From Massilia phyllostachyos (GTDB lineage Bacteria > Pseudomonadota > Gammaproteobacteria > Burkholderiales > Burkholderiaceae_D), in NCBI RefSeq assembly GCF_021044825.1, contig NZ_JAJNOC010000001.1, positions 620,001 through 684,000 of the forward strand: DNA of 64,000 nt, given 5' to 3'. Under the pieces are notes generated by a model. That model was not told the origin of the DNA and searched no databases. It saw only the letters and a list, made by a program, of their open reading frames with translations. Shown piece by piece: positions 17,946-29,250 of this stretch; position 1 is the first letter of the stretch; each line of letters begins with the position of its first letter. A program made the position numbers and the translations under genes.

Positions 17946-19007
17946 TTACGGGCGTTGCAGCAGCTCTGCGTGCGCGCTACGCAACATCGCTTCCGTCTCT
18001 TCCCACCCGATGCACCCATCCGTTACCGAGCACCCATACTTCAGCTGCGACAGATCCGCCGGAATCGCCTGCGCCCCGCTGACGATGTTCGACTCGATCA
18101 TCACCCCCACCAGCGACCCATTGCCATGCTTGATCTGCTGGATCACATCCGACATCACCAGCGGCTGCAGTTCCGGTTTCTTGTAGCTGTTCGCGTGCGA
18201 GCAGTCGACCACCAGGTTCGCCGGCAGCCCCGCCTTCTTGAGCGCACCCTCGGCGATCGCGACCGACACCGAGTCGTAGTTCGGACGCCCGCCGCCGCCG
18301 CGCAGCACCACGTGGCCGTAGGCATTGCCGCTGGTGCGCACGATGGACACATTGCCCTGGCCATTGATGCCGAGGAAGGCGTGCGGATTGGCCGAGGACA
18401 GCACCGCATTGATCGCGATGCTCACATCGCCGTCGGTGCCGTTCTTGAAGCCGACCGGCGTCGACAGGCCCGACGACATCTCGCGGTGGGTCTGCGATTC
18501 GGTGGTGCGCGCGCCGATCGCGGTCCAGGCGATCAGGTCGCCCAGGTACTGCGGCGAGATCGGATCCAGCGCCTCGGTGGCGGTGGGCAAGCCCAGTTCG
18601 CACACGTCCAGCAGGAAGCGGCGCGCGCGTTCCATGCCGACCTCGACGCGGAAGGAATCGTCCATGAACGGATCGTTGATATAACCCTTCCAGCCGGTGG
18701 TGGTGCGCGGCTTCTCGAAATACACGCGCATCACCAGCACCATGGTGTCGGCCACTTCGTCCTGCAGCGCCTTGAGCCGGCGCGCATAGTCCAGGCCCGC
18801 TTCCGGATCGTGGATCGAGCAGGGCCCGACCACCACGAACAGGCGCTTGTCCTTACGATCCAGGATATTACGCAGGGTTTCGCGGCCGCGCATCACGGTG
18901 GCGAAGGCGCTGTCGCTGAGCGGCAGGGTGGCGTGGAGTTCCGTCGGCGTCGGCATGCGTGCGAAGGAACTGACGTTGGTATTTTCGATTGCTGGGGTAT
19001 TGATCAT
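17946..19007 (-). CDS. aroG: 3-deoxy-7-phosphoheptulonate synthase, class I (AroG type)
   Basis: First enzyme of the shikimate pathway; it condenses phosphoenolpyruvate with erythrose 4-phosphate. The 353-aa protein shows [57 protein letters not shown] and [10 protein letters not shown], all type Ialpha active-site segments. The N-terminal extension before about residue 45 carries the allosteric region, but the effector cannot be read from it. Start at 19007 (MINTPAIEN) is chosen; an in-frame ATG at 19031 exists. It is divergent from ybiB. Confidence 0.94.
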   Translation of the reverse strand: MINTPAIENTNVSSFARMPTPTELHATLPLSDSAFATVMRGRETLRNILDRKDKRLFVVVGPCSIHDPEAGLDYARRLKALQDEVADTMVLVMRVYFEKPRTTTGWKGYINDPFMDDSFRVEVGMERARRFLLDVCELGLPTATEALDPISPQYLGDLIAWTAIGARTTESQTHREMSSGLSTPVGFKNGTDGDVSIAINAVLSSANPHAFLGINGQGNVSIVRTSGNAYGHVVLRGGGGRPNYDSVSVAIAEGALKKAGLPANLVVDCSHANSYKKPELQPLVMSDVIQQIKHGNGSLVGVMIESNIVSGAQAIPADLSQLKYGCSVTDGCIGWEETEAMLRSAHAELLQRP

Positions 19008-19103
19008 GGTGCGATGGTCTCTGGTGGACATACCAGTGTAGACCGAAATTGCTGCGAATGCACAATCAGGGCGCATTTCGGCAACGCGTTGTATGCTGGC
19101 GTC

Positions 19104-20063
19104 ATGGACAAGAACACTGAACGTTTTGCCGCGGCGCCCTTCATCAAGGAAATCGGCCGCGGCGTCAAAGGCGCGCGCAGCATGTCGCGCGAAGATGCCG
19201 GCGCGCTGTATGCCGCCATGCTGGAGGGCCGCGTTTCCGACCTCGAACTCGGTGGCATCCTGCTCGCCATGCGCATCAAGGGCGAATCGGTCGAGGAACT
19301 GGCCGGCTTCATGGATGCGGCGGAACGTTCCTTCGCACCCTTGCCGGCGCCACCGGGGCAGTATGCCCCGGTCCTGATCCCGAGCTACAACGGCGCGCGC
19401 AAGCTGGCCAACCTGACGCCGCTGCTGGCCCTGCTGCTGGCGCGCGAGGGCGTGCCGACCTTGGTGCATGGCGTGAGGAACGATCCCGGCCGCATTACCA
19501 CTGCCGAGATCCTGGCCGAACTCGGCCTGGCCGAAGCCGGCGGCTCGGCCGACATCCTGGACGCGATGGCGAGCGGCCGCCCGGCCTTCATCCCGATCGA
19601 GCGCCTGGCGCCGGAATTGGCGCATCAATTGTCCCTGCGCCGCATCCTGGGCGTGCGCAATTCCACCCACACCCTGGTCAAGATCCTGCAACCCTTCGAG
19701 GGCCCGGCGCTGCGCCTGGTGTCCTACACCCACCCCGAGTACCTGGAAACCCTGGGCGCCTACTTCATGACGGCCGCGCCATCGGCGCGCGGCGACGCCT
19801 TCCTGATGCGCGGCACCGAAGGGGAGACGGTGGCCAACCCGCACCGCGCCCAGCAGATCGACTGGTTCCATGGCGGCGAGCGCACCGTGCTGGCCGAGCG
19901 CGATGCGCCGGCCGACGAGCTGGCCGAAGTGCCGGAAGCACGCGACGCCGCGACCACCGCCGCCTGGATCGCCGCCGCCCTGCGTGGCGAGGTGCCGGTG
20001 CCGCGTCCGATCGCGGCGCAAGTTGCACATTGCGTGCGCGTCGCACGTTCCCTGCGCGCCTGA
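19104..20063 (+). CDS. ybiB: DNA-binding protein YbiB (TrpD2 family)
   Basis: A 319-aa relative of anthranilate phosphoribosyltransferase (TrpD) with the same two-domain fold. The N-terminal helical domain includes SREDAGALYAAMLEGRVSDLE. The phosphoribosyl site of TrpD is not conserved, and the family includes E. coli YbiB, a LexA-regulated non-specific DNA-binding protein. Visible segments are LIPSYNGARKLANLTPLLALLLA, GRPAFIPIERLAPELA and LGVRNSTHTLVKILQPF. The start at 19104 is chosen because upstream codons overlap the aroG promoter region. Function is inferred from the family. Confidence 0.87.
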   Translation: MDKNTERFAAAPFIKEIGRGVKGARSMSREDAGALYAAMLEGRVSDLELGGILLAMRIKGESVEELAGFMDAAERSFAPLPAPPGQYAPVLIPSYNGARKLANLTPLLALLLAREGVPTLVHGVRNDPGRITTAEILAELGLAEAGGSADILDAMASGRPAFIPIERLAPELAHQLSLRRILGVRNSTHTLVKILQPFEGPALRLVSYTHPEYLETLGAYFMTAAPSARGDAFLMRGTEGETVANPHRAQQIDWFHGGERTVLAERDAPADELAEVPEARDAATTAAWIAAALRGEVPVPRPIAAQVAHCVRVARSLRA

Positions 20064-20137
20064 GCTGCCCCCGCCTTTCGCCTGGCTCATCAACCGTTTA
20101 CAATGGTCGGTTTGGCGGAAGATTCAGGGGCAGGAGC

Positions 20138-21352
20138 ATGGCAAAACAGTATGATGTGGCAGTAATCGGCGCGGGCGCCGCCGGCATGATGTGCGCCGCC
20201 GTGGCCGCTGCGCGCGGCAAGCGCGTGGTGCTGCTCGACCACGCCACCCGCCTGGCCGAGAAGATCCGCATCTCCGGCGGCGGGCGCTGCAATTTCACCA
20301 ACGTGGGCGCCGGCCCGGCCAACTTCCTGTCCGAAAACCCGAACTTCTGCCGCAGCGCCCTGTCGCGCTACACGCCGCAGGATTTCCTCGGCCTGGTCAA
20401 GAAATACCGCATCGCCTGGCACGAAAAGCACAAGGGCCAATTGTTCTGCGACGATTCTTCCGAGCAGATCATCGGCATGCTGCGCGCCGAGTGCCAGCAG
20501 GGCGACGTCGCCTGGCGCATGCCGTGCAAGATCGGCGGCATCGAAAAGCTGGATGCCGGCTTCCTGATCACGGCGGAAGGCGGCGACATCGCCTGCGACA
20601 GCCTGGTGATCGCCACCGGCGGCCTGTCGATCCCGAAGATCGGCGCGACCGACCTCGGCTACCGCATCGCGCAGCAGTTCGATCTGCAGATCGTCGCACC
20701 GCGCCCCGGCCTGGTACCGCTGACCTTCGACGGCCCCAGTTGGGAAGCGTTCGCGCCGCTGGCCGGCATCGCCCTCGAAGTCGAGGTCAGCACGGGCGGC
20801 ACCGGGAAAGGGAAGAAGAACAAGGGCGGCGGCCATTTCCGCGAAGACCTGCTGTTCACCCACCGCGGCCTGTCCGGTCCGGCCATCCTGCAGATCTCGA
20901 GCTACTGGCAACCGGGCACGCCGATCGTGCTCGACCTGCTGCCGGAGATGGATGTCGCCGAGGAATTGATCTCGTCGAAAACCACGGTCAAGAAGCAGCT
21001 CGGCAATGTGCTGGCCCAATGGCTGCCGGCGCGCCTGGCCGAGGGCTTGCTGCTGGCGAACGGCTTCGCGCCCGATGCGCGCTTGGCGGACATGGCCGAC
21101 GCGAAACTGCGCAAGCTGGGCGACGCCATCAACCGCTGGGCCATCGTCCCGACCGGTTCCGAAGGCTATAAAAAGGCCGAAGTGACGCTGGGCGGCGTGG
21201 ATACGCGCGAACTGTCCCAGCAGACCATGATGGCGAACAAGGTGCCGGGCCTTTACTTCATCGGCGAGACCGTCGACGTCACCGGCTGGCTCGGCGGCTA
21301 CAATTTCCAGTGGGCCTGGGCCTCGGGATTTGCTGCCGGCAGCAGCGTGTGA
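20138..21352 (+). CDS. NAD(P)/FAD-dependent flavoprotein, HI0933/YhiN family
   Basis: A 404-aa flavoprotein with the dinucleotide motif VAVIGAGAAGMMCA at the start, then RISGGGRCNFTNV, which is diagnostic for the HI0933 family. The internal ATGGLSIPKIGATDLGYRIA and the C-terminal GLYFIGETVDVTGWLGGYNFQWAWASG are also typical. The reaction of this family is not established. Start at 20138 follows CAGGAGC. The gene is close behind ybiB and ahead of the rpsU block. Confidence 0.88.
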   Translation: MAKQYDVAVIGAGAAGMMCAAVAAARGKRVVLLDHATRLAEKIRISGGGRCNFTNVGAGPANFLSENPNFCRSALSRYTPQDFLGLVKKYRIAWHEKHKGQLFCDDSSEQIIGMLRAECQQGDVAWRMPCKIGGIEKLDAGFLITAEGGDIACDSLVIATGGLSIPKIGATDLGYRIAQQFDLQIVAPRPGLVPLTFDGPSWEAFAPLAGIALEVEVSTGGTGKGKKNKGGGHFREDLLFTHRGLSGPAILQISSYWQPGTPIVLDLLPEMDVAEELISSKTTVKKQLGNVLAQWLPARLAEGLLLANGFAPDARLADMADAKLRKLGDAINRWAIVPTGSEGYKKAEVTLGGVDTRELSQQTMMANKVPGLYFIGETVDVTGWLGGYNFQWAWASGFAAGSSV

Positions 21353-21389
21353 AGCACATGTGTCAATTGCGGCACAGCGTGATAAAACC

Positions 21390-21418
21390 TTCCACAGTTC
21401 GGCAAATGGTGCTAGAAT
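21390..21418 (+). promoter_or_regulatory. Probable rpsU promoter
   Basis: TTCCAC at 21390-21395, 17 bp, TAGAAT at 21413-21418. The -35 is weak but the -10 and spacing are good, and it lies 37 bp before the rpsU start. Confidence 0.5.
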
Positions 21419-21454
21419 TTCGTTCTTCCCTAAATCCAACGGTTTGATTTTTAC

Positions 21455-21667
21455 ATGACCACTATCCGCCTTAAAGAAAACGAGCCGTTCGAAGTCGCTA
21501 TGCGTCGCTTCAAGCGCACTATCGAAAAAACCGGTCTGCTGACTGAACTGCGCGCTCGCGAGTTCTACGAAAAGCCAACTGCAGAGCGCAAGCGCAAGCT
21601 GGCTGCCGCAGTGAAGCGTCACTACAAGCGCATCCGCAGCCAACAGCTGCCGAAGAAGCTGTACTAA
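21455..21667 (+). CDS. rpsU: 30S ribosomal protein S21
   Basis: The 70-aa sequence starts [21 protein letters not shown] and ends [12 protein letters not shown], a full-length bS21. It helps the ribosome start translation by base-pairing support near the anti-Shine-Dalgarno. It heads the rpsU-yqeY-dnaG-rpoD block. No strong ribosome-binding site precedes it. Confidence 0.98.
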   Translation: MTTIRLKENEPFEVAMRRFKRTIEKTGLLTELRAREFYEKPTAERKRKLAAAVKRHYKRIRSQQLPKKLY

Positions 21668-21794
21668 TCAGACTGCACCCGCGGCTTGCTCCGGCGACAC
21701 CATTGTCCCGGCGAGCCGCTGAGCGTCCGCAAGCCCGCTCCGGTTGTTACCGCGGCGGGTTTTGTCGTTTATATCCATCGAACACGGAGAACCC

Positions 21795-22244
21795 ATGAGC
21801 CTGAAAGCACAAATTACCGAGGACATGAAAGCGGCGATGCGCGCCAAGGAAAGCGCCCGCCTGGCCACCATCCGCCTGATCCTCGCCGAGATCAAGCGCA
21901 AGGAAGTGGACGAGCAGATCGAAGTCGACGACACCCAGGCCCTGGCCATCGTCGAGAAGATGATCAAGCAGCGCAAGGACTCGATCACCCAGTTCGAAGC
22001 CGGCGGCCGCGCCGACCTGGCCGAGATCGAAAAGGGCGAGCTGGCGATCCTGTCGGCCTATATGCCGGCTGGGCTGTCGGACGAGGAAATTGCTGCCGAA
22101 GTGCAGGCTGCCGTGGCGTCGACTGGGGCCGCAGGTCCGCAGGACATGGGCAAGGTGATGGGCGTGCTCAAGCCGAAGCTGGCCGGGCGTGCGGACATGA
22201 CGGTGGTGTCCGGTTTGGTGAAAAAGGCGCTGTCCGGCGGCTGA
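21795..22244 (+). CDS. yqeY: GatB/YqeY domain protein
   Basis: A 149-aa helical protein with MSLKAQITEDMKAAMRAKES at the start and LAILSAYMPAGLSDEEI in the middle, matching YqeY. It is related to the tail domain of GatB that contacts tRNA, but its own role is not known. Start at 21795 follows CGGAGA. It sits between rpsU and dnaG, as in many proteobacteria. Confidence 0.93.
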   Translation: MSLKAQITEDMKAAMRAKESARLATIRLILAEIKRKEVDEQIEVDDTQALAIVEKMIKQRKDSITQFEAGGRADLAEIEKGELAILSAYMPAGLSDEEIAAEVQAAVASTGAAGPQDMGKVMGVLKPKLAGRADMTVVSGLVKKALSGG

Positions 22245-22422
22245 TCGTCGTGTCGTGAACGCGTGGGCGGCTATGCCGTACGCGCGTCCAACCGGCTCAT
22301 GAATGCCTGTGATGCGCACTCCCCACAACCAACCCCATCAAGACCACCCGCCTTGGCATAAATCAATTTGCAGTCACCGCTGCGGTATAGTCTGAGTTGA
22401 GACAAACACTGAGTACCTCCTA

Positions 22423-24219
22423 GTGATTCCGCAATCCTTCATCACCGATTTGCTCAATCGTGTCGATATTGTCGACATCGTAGGCCGCTACGTCCAACTG
22501 AAAAAGGGCGGGGCCAACTACATGGGCCTGTGCCCGTTCCACAACGAAAAATCCCCCAGCTTCACGGTCAGCCCGACCAAGCAGTTCTACCACTGCTTCG
22601 GCTGCGGCGCCCACGGCACCTCGATCGGCTTCCTGATCGAATACTCGGGCATGGGCTTCGTCGACGCCGTCAAGGACCTGGCCCAGAACGTGGGCATGGT
22701 GGTCCCGGACCAGGACGACAAGATCCCGCCCCAGCAGCGCGCCGCCCAGCAGGCGCAGGCGCTGGCGATGACAGACGCGCTGACCCAGGCCTGCGCCTTC
22801 TACCGCGCCCAGCTGCGCGAGGCGCCCAACGCCATCGCCTACCTGAAGAACCGCGGCCTGACCGGCGAAGTCGCGGCCCGCTTCGGCATGGGCTACGCCC
22901 CCGGCGGCTGGGACAACCTGCGCTCGGTCTTCCCCGATTACGACGCCCTGGCGCTGGTCGAATCCGGCCTGGTGATCGACAAGGTCGACGAGGACGGCAA
23001 TAACAAGAAACGCTACGACCGCTTCCGCGAGCGCGTCATGTTCCCGATCCGCAATACCAAAGGGCAGGTGATCGGCTTTGGCGGCCGCGTGCTCGACGGC
23101 GGCGAACCGAAATACCTGAACTCGCCGGAAACGCCGCTGTTCCAGAAAGGCCTCGAACTGTACGGTCTGTTCGAAGCGCGCCAGGCGATCCGCGACGCCG
23201 GCTACGTCTTGGTGACCGAAGGCTACATGGACGTGGTCGCGCTGGCCCAGCTCGGGTTCCCGCAAGCCGTGGCAACGCTCGGCACCGCCTGCACCAGCAC
23301 CCACGTGCAAAAGCTGTTGCGCCAGACCGATACCGTGATCTTCAGCTTCGACGGCGACAAGGCCGGCCGCCGCGCCGCCCGCCGCGCGCTGGAGGCCTGC
23401 CTGCCGCAGGTGACCGACGACAAGACCATCAAGTTCCTGTTCCTGCCCCAGGAACACGATCCGGACAGTTTCGTGCGCGAACGCGGCGCCGACGCCTTCG
23501 ACCAGGAAATCCAGGATGCGATGCCGCTGTCCCAGTTCCTGCTGCGCGAAGTAACCACCGAGCACGACCTCGACACGCCGGAAGGCCGCGCCCACGCCCA
23601 GCACGAGGCCAAGCCGATGCTGCAGGCGATGGCGCCGACCTCGCTGCGCCTGCAGATCGTGCGCGGCCTGGCCAGCCTCACGGAATCGACGCCGGCCGAG
23701 ATCGAATCGCTGTTCGAACTGTCCAAGCCGGTATCAGTGGCGCGCCGGGCGCCGCCGCGCCAGGGCCGGCCCAAGCCGGTGGGGCTGGAACTGCAGATGC
23801 TGCGCATCCTGGTCTCGCATCCGCACCTGGCGGGCCAGCTCGACGAGGCCGCGCAACAGTCCTTCGACTATTTCGGCCAGGAAGCCGCGGACAATCTGCG
23901 CCACCTGGTCGGCATGGCCCAGGCGCTGGGTGAATACGGCACTTTCGCTGCCCTGTCACAACAATTAAAGGAAGTGACGACAGAATACGACAGTCTGATC
24001 GCAGAAATTGCGGCGGAGCCGGAGTCGGAAGTTGATGCAGATCGCATATGGCTAATGAGTGCTGTGCGGCAAATCAAGATGGAATCGTTAAAGCAGGAAC
24101 TTAACCAGTTGTTTTCTTCCGGGCTAACCCCAGATCAGGTAAGTACTCGCTATCGCGAAATTACCGCCCAGCAGGACCTCCTGGCCCGAGAAGCAGCGGC
24201 AGAGATGACGCCCCGTTGA
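22423..24219 (+). CDS. dnaG: DNA primase
   Basis: Synthesises RNA primers at the replication fork. The 598-aa protein has an N-terminal CHC2 zinc finger (Cys37, His40, Cys58, Cys61). The RNA polymerase core and Toprim domain include YVLVTEGYMDVVALAQLGF with the catalytic Glu, FSFDGDKAGRRAARRA with the acidic metal ligands, and LGTACTSTHVQKLLR. The C-terminal 150 residues fit the DnaB-binding helical domain. The start is GTG at 22423 (MIPQSFITDLL). The sequence just before it is ACCTCCT, not a Shine-Dalgarno, so translation may be weak. Confidence 0.96.
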   Translation: MIPQSFITDLLNRVDIVDIVGRYVQLKKGGANYMGLCPFHNEKSPSFTVSPTKQFYHCFGCGAHGTSIGFLIEYSGMGFVDAVKDLAQNVGMVVPDQDDKIPPQQRAAQQAQALAMTDALTQACAFYRAQLREAPNAIAYLKNRGLTGEVAARFGMGYAPGGWDNLRSVFPDYDALALVESGLVIDKVDEDGNNKKRYDRFRERVMFPIRNTKGQVIGFGGRVLDGGEPKYLNSPETPLFQKGLELYGLFEARQAIRDAGYVLVTEGYMDVVALAQLGFPQAVATLGTACTSTHVQKLLRQTDTVIFSFDGDKAGRRAARRALEACLPQVTDDKTIKFLFLPQEHDPDSFVRERGADAFDQEIQDAMPLSQFLLREVTTEHDLDTPEGRAHAQHEAKPMLQAMAPTSLRLQIVRGLASLTESTPAEIESLFELSKPVSVARRAPPRQGRPKPVGLELQMLRILVSHPHLAGQLDEAAQQSFDYFGQEAADNLRHLVGMAQALGEYGTFAALSQQLKEVTTEYDSLIAEIAAEPESEVDADRIWLMSAVRQIKMESLKQELNQLFSSGLTPDQVSTRYREITAQQDLLAREAAAEMTPR

Positions 24220-24257
24220 TCAAGACTATCAAGCACAACTGTGTACATTTGTGCAAC

Positions 24258-24285
24258 TTGGAAAAATAGGGGTGCGTGCTATAAT
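24258..24285 (+). promoter_or_regulatory. Strong sigma-70 promoter for rpoD
   Basis: TTGGAA at 24258-24263, 16-bp spacer, perfect TATAAT at 24280-24285. It lies in the 210-bp gap between dnaG and rpoD. Transcription would start near 24292 and give an mRNA leader of about 140 nt. Confidence 0.8.
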
Positions 24286-24429
24286 AAAACGCTAACTATT
24301 GCAACCTTTGAAACCATTTTTTGTTTCAATCGGGGCGTGGTGTTTCAGTTAGCGAGGCAACAGATTGTTGTCTGCAGGGTGATGTAAGGTAACAAAACTT
24401 TATCTTTAACCATCGTAAAGTTAGTCGTT

Positions 24430-26700
<2,271 letters not shown>

Positions 26701-26716
26701 TCGTTGTAGTCTGGCC

Positions 26717-26746
26717 TTGACGTACCTGCACTAAAAGCAATATCCT
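26717..26746 (+). promoter_or_regulatory. Possible promoter for tRNA-Ile2
   Basis: TTGACG at 26717-26722, 18-bp spacer, TATCCT at 26741-26746, about 75 bp before the tRNA. It lies just after the rpoD stop. No other promoter-like pair is clear in this gap. Confidence 0.45.
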
Positions 26747-26822
26747 CTCGCCACTCTGCTTCACGGTATCGCACCGCTGGAGCGTGTGGCGAGATCACTT
26801 TCTGGCCGTAGTTCCGATTTTT

Positions 26823-26901
<79 letters not shown>

Positions 26902-26909
26902 ATAAAATC

Positions 26910-26929
26910 AAGCACTTAGAGTGCTTTTT
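26910..26929 (+). terminator. Hairpin terminator after the tRNA, repeated in the array
   Basis: AAGCACT-TAG-AGTGCTT followed by TTT. It is repeated at 27860-27879 and, with one change, at 28624-28643, each time 8 bp after the CCA of the tRNA half. Read from the minus strand the same stem is followed by GATTTTATT, so it may also stop cassette transcripts before they run antisense into the tRNA. Confidence 0.75.
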
Positions 26930-27084
26930 GCGATTTGCGCAGTTCCGCAAAACGATTTTTGCGTCTGCAAAGGTTCGCAATAGCCGCCCAAAGCCGCCGC
27001 TCACAGTCAAACGCCAGATGAGGCAATGTACGCCGCCAATGCGCAAAAGTTAGTGCGCTGCAGGCGGCTCCCTAGAATGAAGTG

Positions 27085-27525
27085 TTAGCCTCGACCTATT
27101 AGCTTCACCGGAAGGATTTGATCAGGTGCTTTTACAGTTACCTGGCGAAATGGACCAACGCATCGCCAACTGATGTTACCGCAGTCGCAGCGGGCCCAAT
27201 AGAAGAGCCGCTGCTTTGGGATTGACGAGGGTGATACCGAACCACAGGTAAGGCACTGCACATACCCTCCCAAGGTCGGACGCCAACCCGCGCTGCCGTT
27301 AGGAAGCACTACAAACAACTCGTTAAGCCGCTTGCGTGTCAGAAGCGGTAGCCTGTGATGGAGCCACTTTTCTCGACGCATACCGTTCTTGTAGTTAGCT
27401 CCCCATTTAGGATCATCATACGTGGCGGGGTTTGCGGTCTTCAAGGCGGCATGAATCTCTGCTGACTGCCGCGCAACCTCAGCCTTCCCGAGGTTTTTGA
27501 GCTGTCTTTTACGTTCGGCATCCAT
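27085..27525 (-). CDS. Cassette 1 cargo: zinc-ribbon-like protein of unknown function
   Basis: A 146-aa protein starting MDAERKRQLKNLGKAEVARQ and rich in Lys/Arg. The C-terminal half has CLTC and, after about 20 residues, ARCDCGN, which could bind zinc as a ribbon. No family is recognised. The ATG at 27525 is the first one after the transcription start predicted from the cassette promoter at 27644-27673. The frame is open further upstream, but only into the promoter. A GCCGCC...GGCGGC hairpin (27032-27068) follows the stop. It is the single gene of the cassette nearest the intact tRNA. Confidence 0.65.
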   Translation of the reverse strand: MDAERKRQLKNLGKAEVARQSAEIHAALKTANPATYDDPKWGANYKNGMRREKWLHHRLPLLTRKRLNELFVVLPNGSAGWRPTLGGYVQCLTCGSVSPSSIPKQRLFYWARCDCGNISWRCVGPFRQVTVKAPDQILPVKLIGRG

Positions 27526-27643
27526 GAGGGTTGACGTGTTATAGATCGGAAATGCCAGCTTAACATGGGCTAGCTGTCTCTTAGTATAGGCCGGCAAACT
27601 GTTGACTGGCCGCTTGTTGCCGTTAGCGGTGGACCGACGGCTG

Positions 27644-27673
27644 AGTGTAAAACCCACGTTAGCCATGAGGCAA
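27644..27673 (-). promoter_or_regulatory. Cassette promoter 1
   Basis: On the minus strand, TTGCCT (27673-27668), 18-bp spacer, TACACT (27649-27644). The same pair occurs in the same place in cassettes 2 and 3, inside the conserved right-end region, pointed at the cargo gene. Confidence 0.65.
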
Positions 27674-27691
27674 GTATGGAAGTGGAATGCG

Positions 27692-27762
27692 GTTCCGCAA
27701 AAACACTTCAAATTCTGCAGAAGCCCAAGAGGAATAAGCGAAAGTTCTAATTTTTGCGGAAC
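27692..27762. repeat. Cassette 1 right-end inverted repeat
   Basis: GTTCCGCAAAAA (27692-27703) and TTTTTGCGGAAC (27751-27762) are exact inverted copies 47 bp apart. The outer end TAAGTGCTTGATTTCATTGA follows at 27774-27793. The same layout recurs in the next two cassettes. Confidence 0.8.
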
Positions 27763-27804
27763 TATTCTTTGCTTAAGTGCTTGATTTCATTGATTTTCGC
27801 AGGT

Positions 27805-27851
27805 GACTCATAATCCGTTGGTGCCCGGTTCGACTCCGGGGAGGCCTACCA
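27805..27851 (+). repeat. tRNA-Ile2 3'-half copy 2
   Basis: Identical to 26855-26901 over 47 bp. It begins with the last two bases of the anticodon stem and runs to the encoded CCA. The 5' half is absent, so it cannot make a tRNA. It looks like an attachment-site duplication. Confidence 0.95.
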
Positions 27852-27957
27852 ATTAAATCAAGCACTTAGAGTGCTTTTTGCGATTCTCGCAGTTCCGCAA
27901 AACGATTTTTGCGTCTGCAAAGGTCCGCTAACGACCTGTTGAACACGTGCCGTTGCG

Positions 27958-28299
27958 TTATTTTTTGCGGCGTCCCGGAGGAGGCAAGGTCTCCACCCAA
28001 CCGATATATTCTGCCAGCTCCTTTTCTACTGAACTGTTACCAAATCCGTTATTAGAGCGCCGTGCACTCTCCGCTGCTGCCTCGGCACGAATGCGCCAAA
28101 ACGCTTTCATGCATTCCATGTCGTTTGACCGGATGCACTGCTGCTCTTCAACACGGACAAATGTAGCGTTCACATACGCCGAGCGGCCAATAGCACTATT
28201 CATTCCGGCGACGTAGGCGAAGTAGCTTGCTATCCCGACTAATAGCACAGAGAGAATGACAACGTGTACCCGTCGAAAAGCGTTTATCTTTGTGATCAA
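27958..28299 (-). CDS. Cassette 2 cargo: small single-pass membrane protein
   Basis: A 113-aa protein with a short basic N-terminus (MITKINAFRR), one transmembrane helix (VHVVILSVLLVGIASYFAYVAGM) and an Ala/Arg/Glu-rich tail ending in PPPGRRKK. No family is recognised. The start is taken as TTG at 28299, with AGGA 8 bp upstream. The frame stays open to 28464, but that part lies upstream of the predicted transcription start near 28379. Two Cys residues (QQCIRSNDMECM) lie after the helix. Confidence 0.55.
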   Translation of the reverse strand: MITKINAFRRVHVVILSVLLVGIASYFAYVAGMNSAIGRSAYVNATFVRVEEQQCIRSNDMECMKAFWRIRAEAAAESARRSNNGFGNSSVEKELAEYIGWVETLPPPGRRKK

Positions 28300-28385
28300 G
28301 GAGACGATTCCTAACCGTGCTTGCGGTGTCGAACAGTAGTGCTTACTGTCTCTGGTTGTGGCCGATAACGGACGATTGATAGCTG

Positions 28386-28415
28386 AGTGTACAAACAGAG
28401 TTGGCTTCAAGGCAA
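28386..28415 (-). promoter_or_regulatory. Cassette promoter 2
   Basis: On the minus strand, TTGCCT (28415-28410), 18-bp spacer, TACACT (28391-28386). Its flanks (GCTGAGTGTAC and TTCAAGGCAAG on the plus strand) match cassette 3. Confidence 0.65.
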
Positions 28416-28455
28416 GAAGGTCTTGGCCGGCAAGCTGTTTTTCGTGCAATAGGCA

Positions 28456-28526
28456 GTTCCGCAAATGTTTCTGGAAAACCTTGGAAGCCTAAGGAATTTA
28501 ATGAGAAATCTTGGTTTTTGCGGAAC
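28456..28526. repeat. Cassette 2 right-end inverted repeat
   Basis: GTTCCGCAAA (28456-28465) pairs with TTTGCGGAAC (28517-28526). The outer end TAAGTGCTTGATTTTATTG is at 28538-28556, 12 bp before the next tRNA half. Confidence 0.8.
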
Positions 28527-28568
28527 GATTTTTAACCTAAGTGCTTGATTTTATTGAGTTTAGTAGGT

Positions 28569-28615
28569 GACTCATAATCCGTTGGTGCCCGGTTCGACTC
28601 CGGGGAGGCCTACCA
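28569..28615 (+). repeat. tRNA-Ile2 3'-half copy 3
   Basis: Exact 47-bp copy of 26855-26901, followed by the shared left end CAATAAAATCAAGCACTTA. Confidence 0.95.
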
Positions 28616-28723
28616 ATAAAATCAAGCACTTAGCGTGCTTTTTGCGATTGGCGCAGTTCCGCAAAGCGAATTTTGCGTCTGCCGAGGTCCGCTATCGACC
28701 CAAAGCGGTCATCGCATCGTTGA

Positions 28724-29149
28724 CTAGGATTGGCGCGAATCTGCGGCCGAATATGATCTTGTTGAGCCATGCTCAGCAAGGAATGCGTCAATCAACGGCC
28801 TTGTGTACTTGACCTCTGGATCAGTACCCGGCGGATCAGTCTCTCGGTAATATTCTCCGGCGTCGAACGCCGCGTAGACGGCACTCGTCGCAGGGGGAAT
28901 AGTTCGGTCGTAATCAGCCCAAAACTCTTCGGAAACGCAGACGGCCCAAAGGGCATTCATGACCGCGTCTGCTACCTCAAAATCTATTTCATTGGCAGAG
29001 TATCGCGACGCTACTACATAGGAGAGCTCATCAAGAAGATCAGGGGCGCTCCGTCCAGACTGAATAGCGGCATCCTTCAACAGCGCATACGGGACGCGTC
29101 CATTCTGTGCAGCTTCGAAAAGCCTCGAATCAGCTGAAGAATTCGTCAT
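28724..29149 (-). CDS. Cassette 3 cargo: acidic protein of unknown function
   Basis: A 141-aa acidic, mostly helical protein starting MTNSSADSRLFEAAQNGRVP. The central LWAVCVSEEFWADYDRTIPPATSAVYAAFDAGEYYRETDPP and the DPEVKYTRPLIDAFLAEHG tail remind me of small immunity-like cassette proteins, but this is only an impression. The ATG at 29149 lies about 60 nt after the start predicted from the cassette promoter at 29218-29246. No clear ribosome-binding site is visible. Confidence 0.7.
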   Translation of the reverse strand: MTNSSADSRLFEAAQNGRVPYALLKDAAIQSGRSAPDLLDELSYVVASRYSANEIDFEVADAVMNALWAVCVSEEFWADYDRTIPPATSAVYAAFDAGEYYRETDPPGTDPEVKYTRPLIDAFLAEHGSTRSYSAADSRQS

Positions 29150-29217
29150 GTTCTATGTTGTTCGTTGGTAGTCGTTCCGATGTCCGCTCCTGGCCGCTAG
29201 CGGAAGTTCGATGGCTG

Positions 29218-29246
29218 AGTGTACGACCGCAGTGGCCTCAAGGCAA
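29218..29246 (-). promoter_or_regulatory. Cassette promoter 3
   Basis: On the minus strand, TTGCCT (29246-29241), 17-bp spacer, TACACT (29223-29218). It is the best-spaced of the three. Confidence 0.7.
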
Positions 29247-29250
29247 GGAA

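Noticed and set aside
17904..20063. Long open frames of more than 700 codons across aroG and ybiB
   Set aside because: High-GC antisense frames. Only the parts from 19104 (plus) and up to 19007 (minus) match known families.
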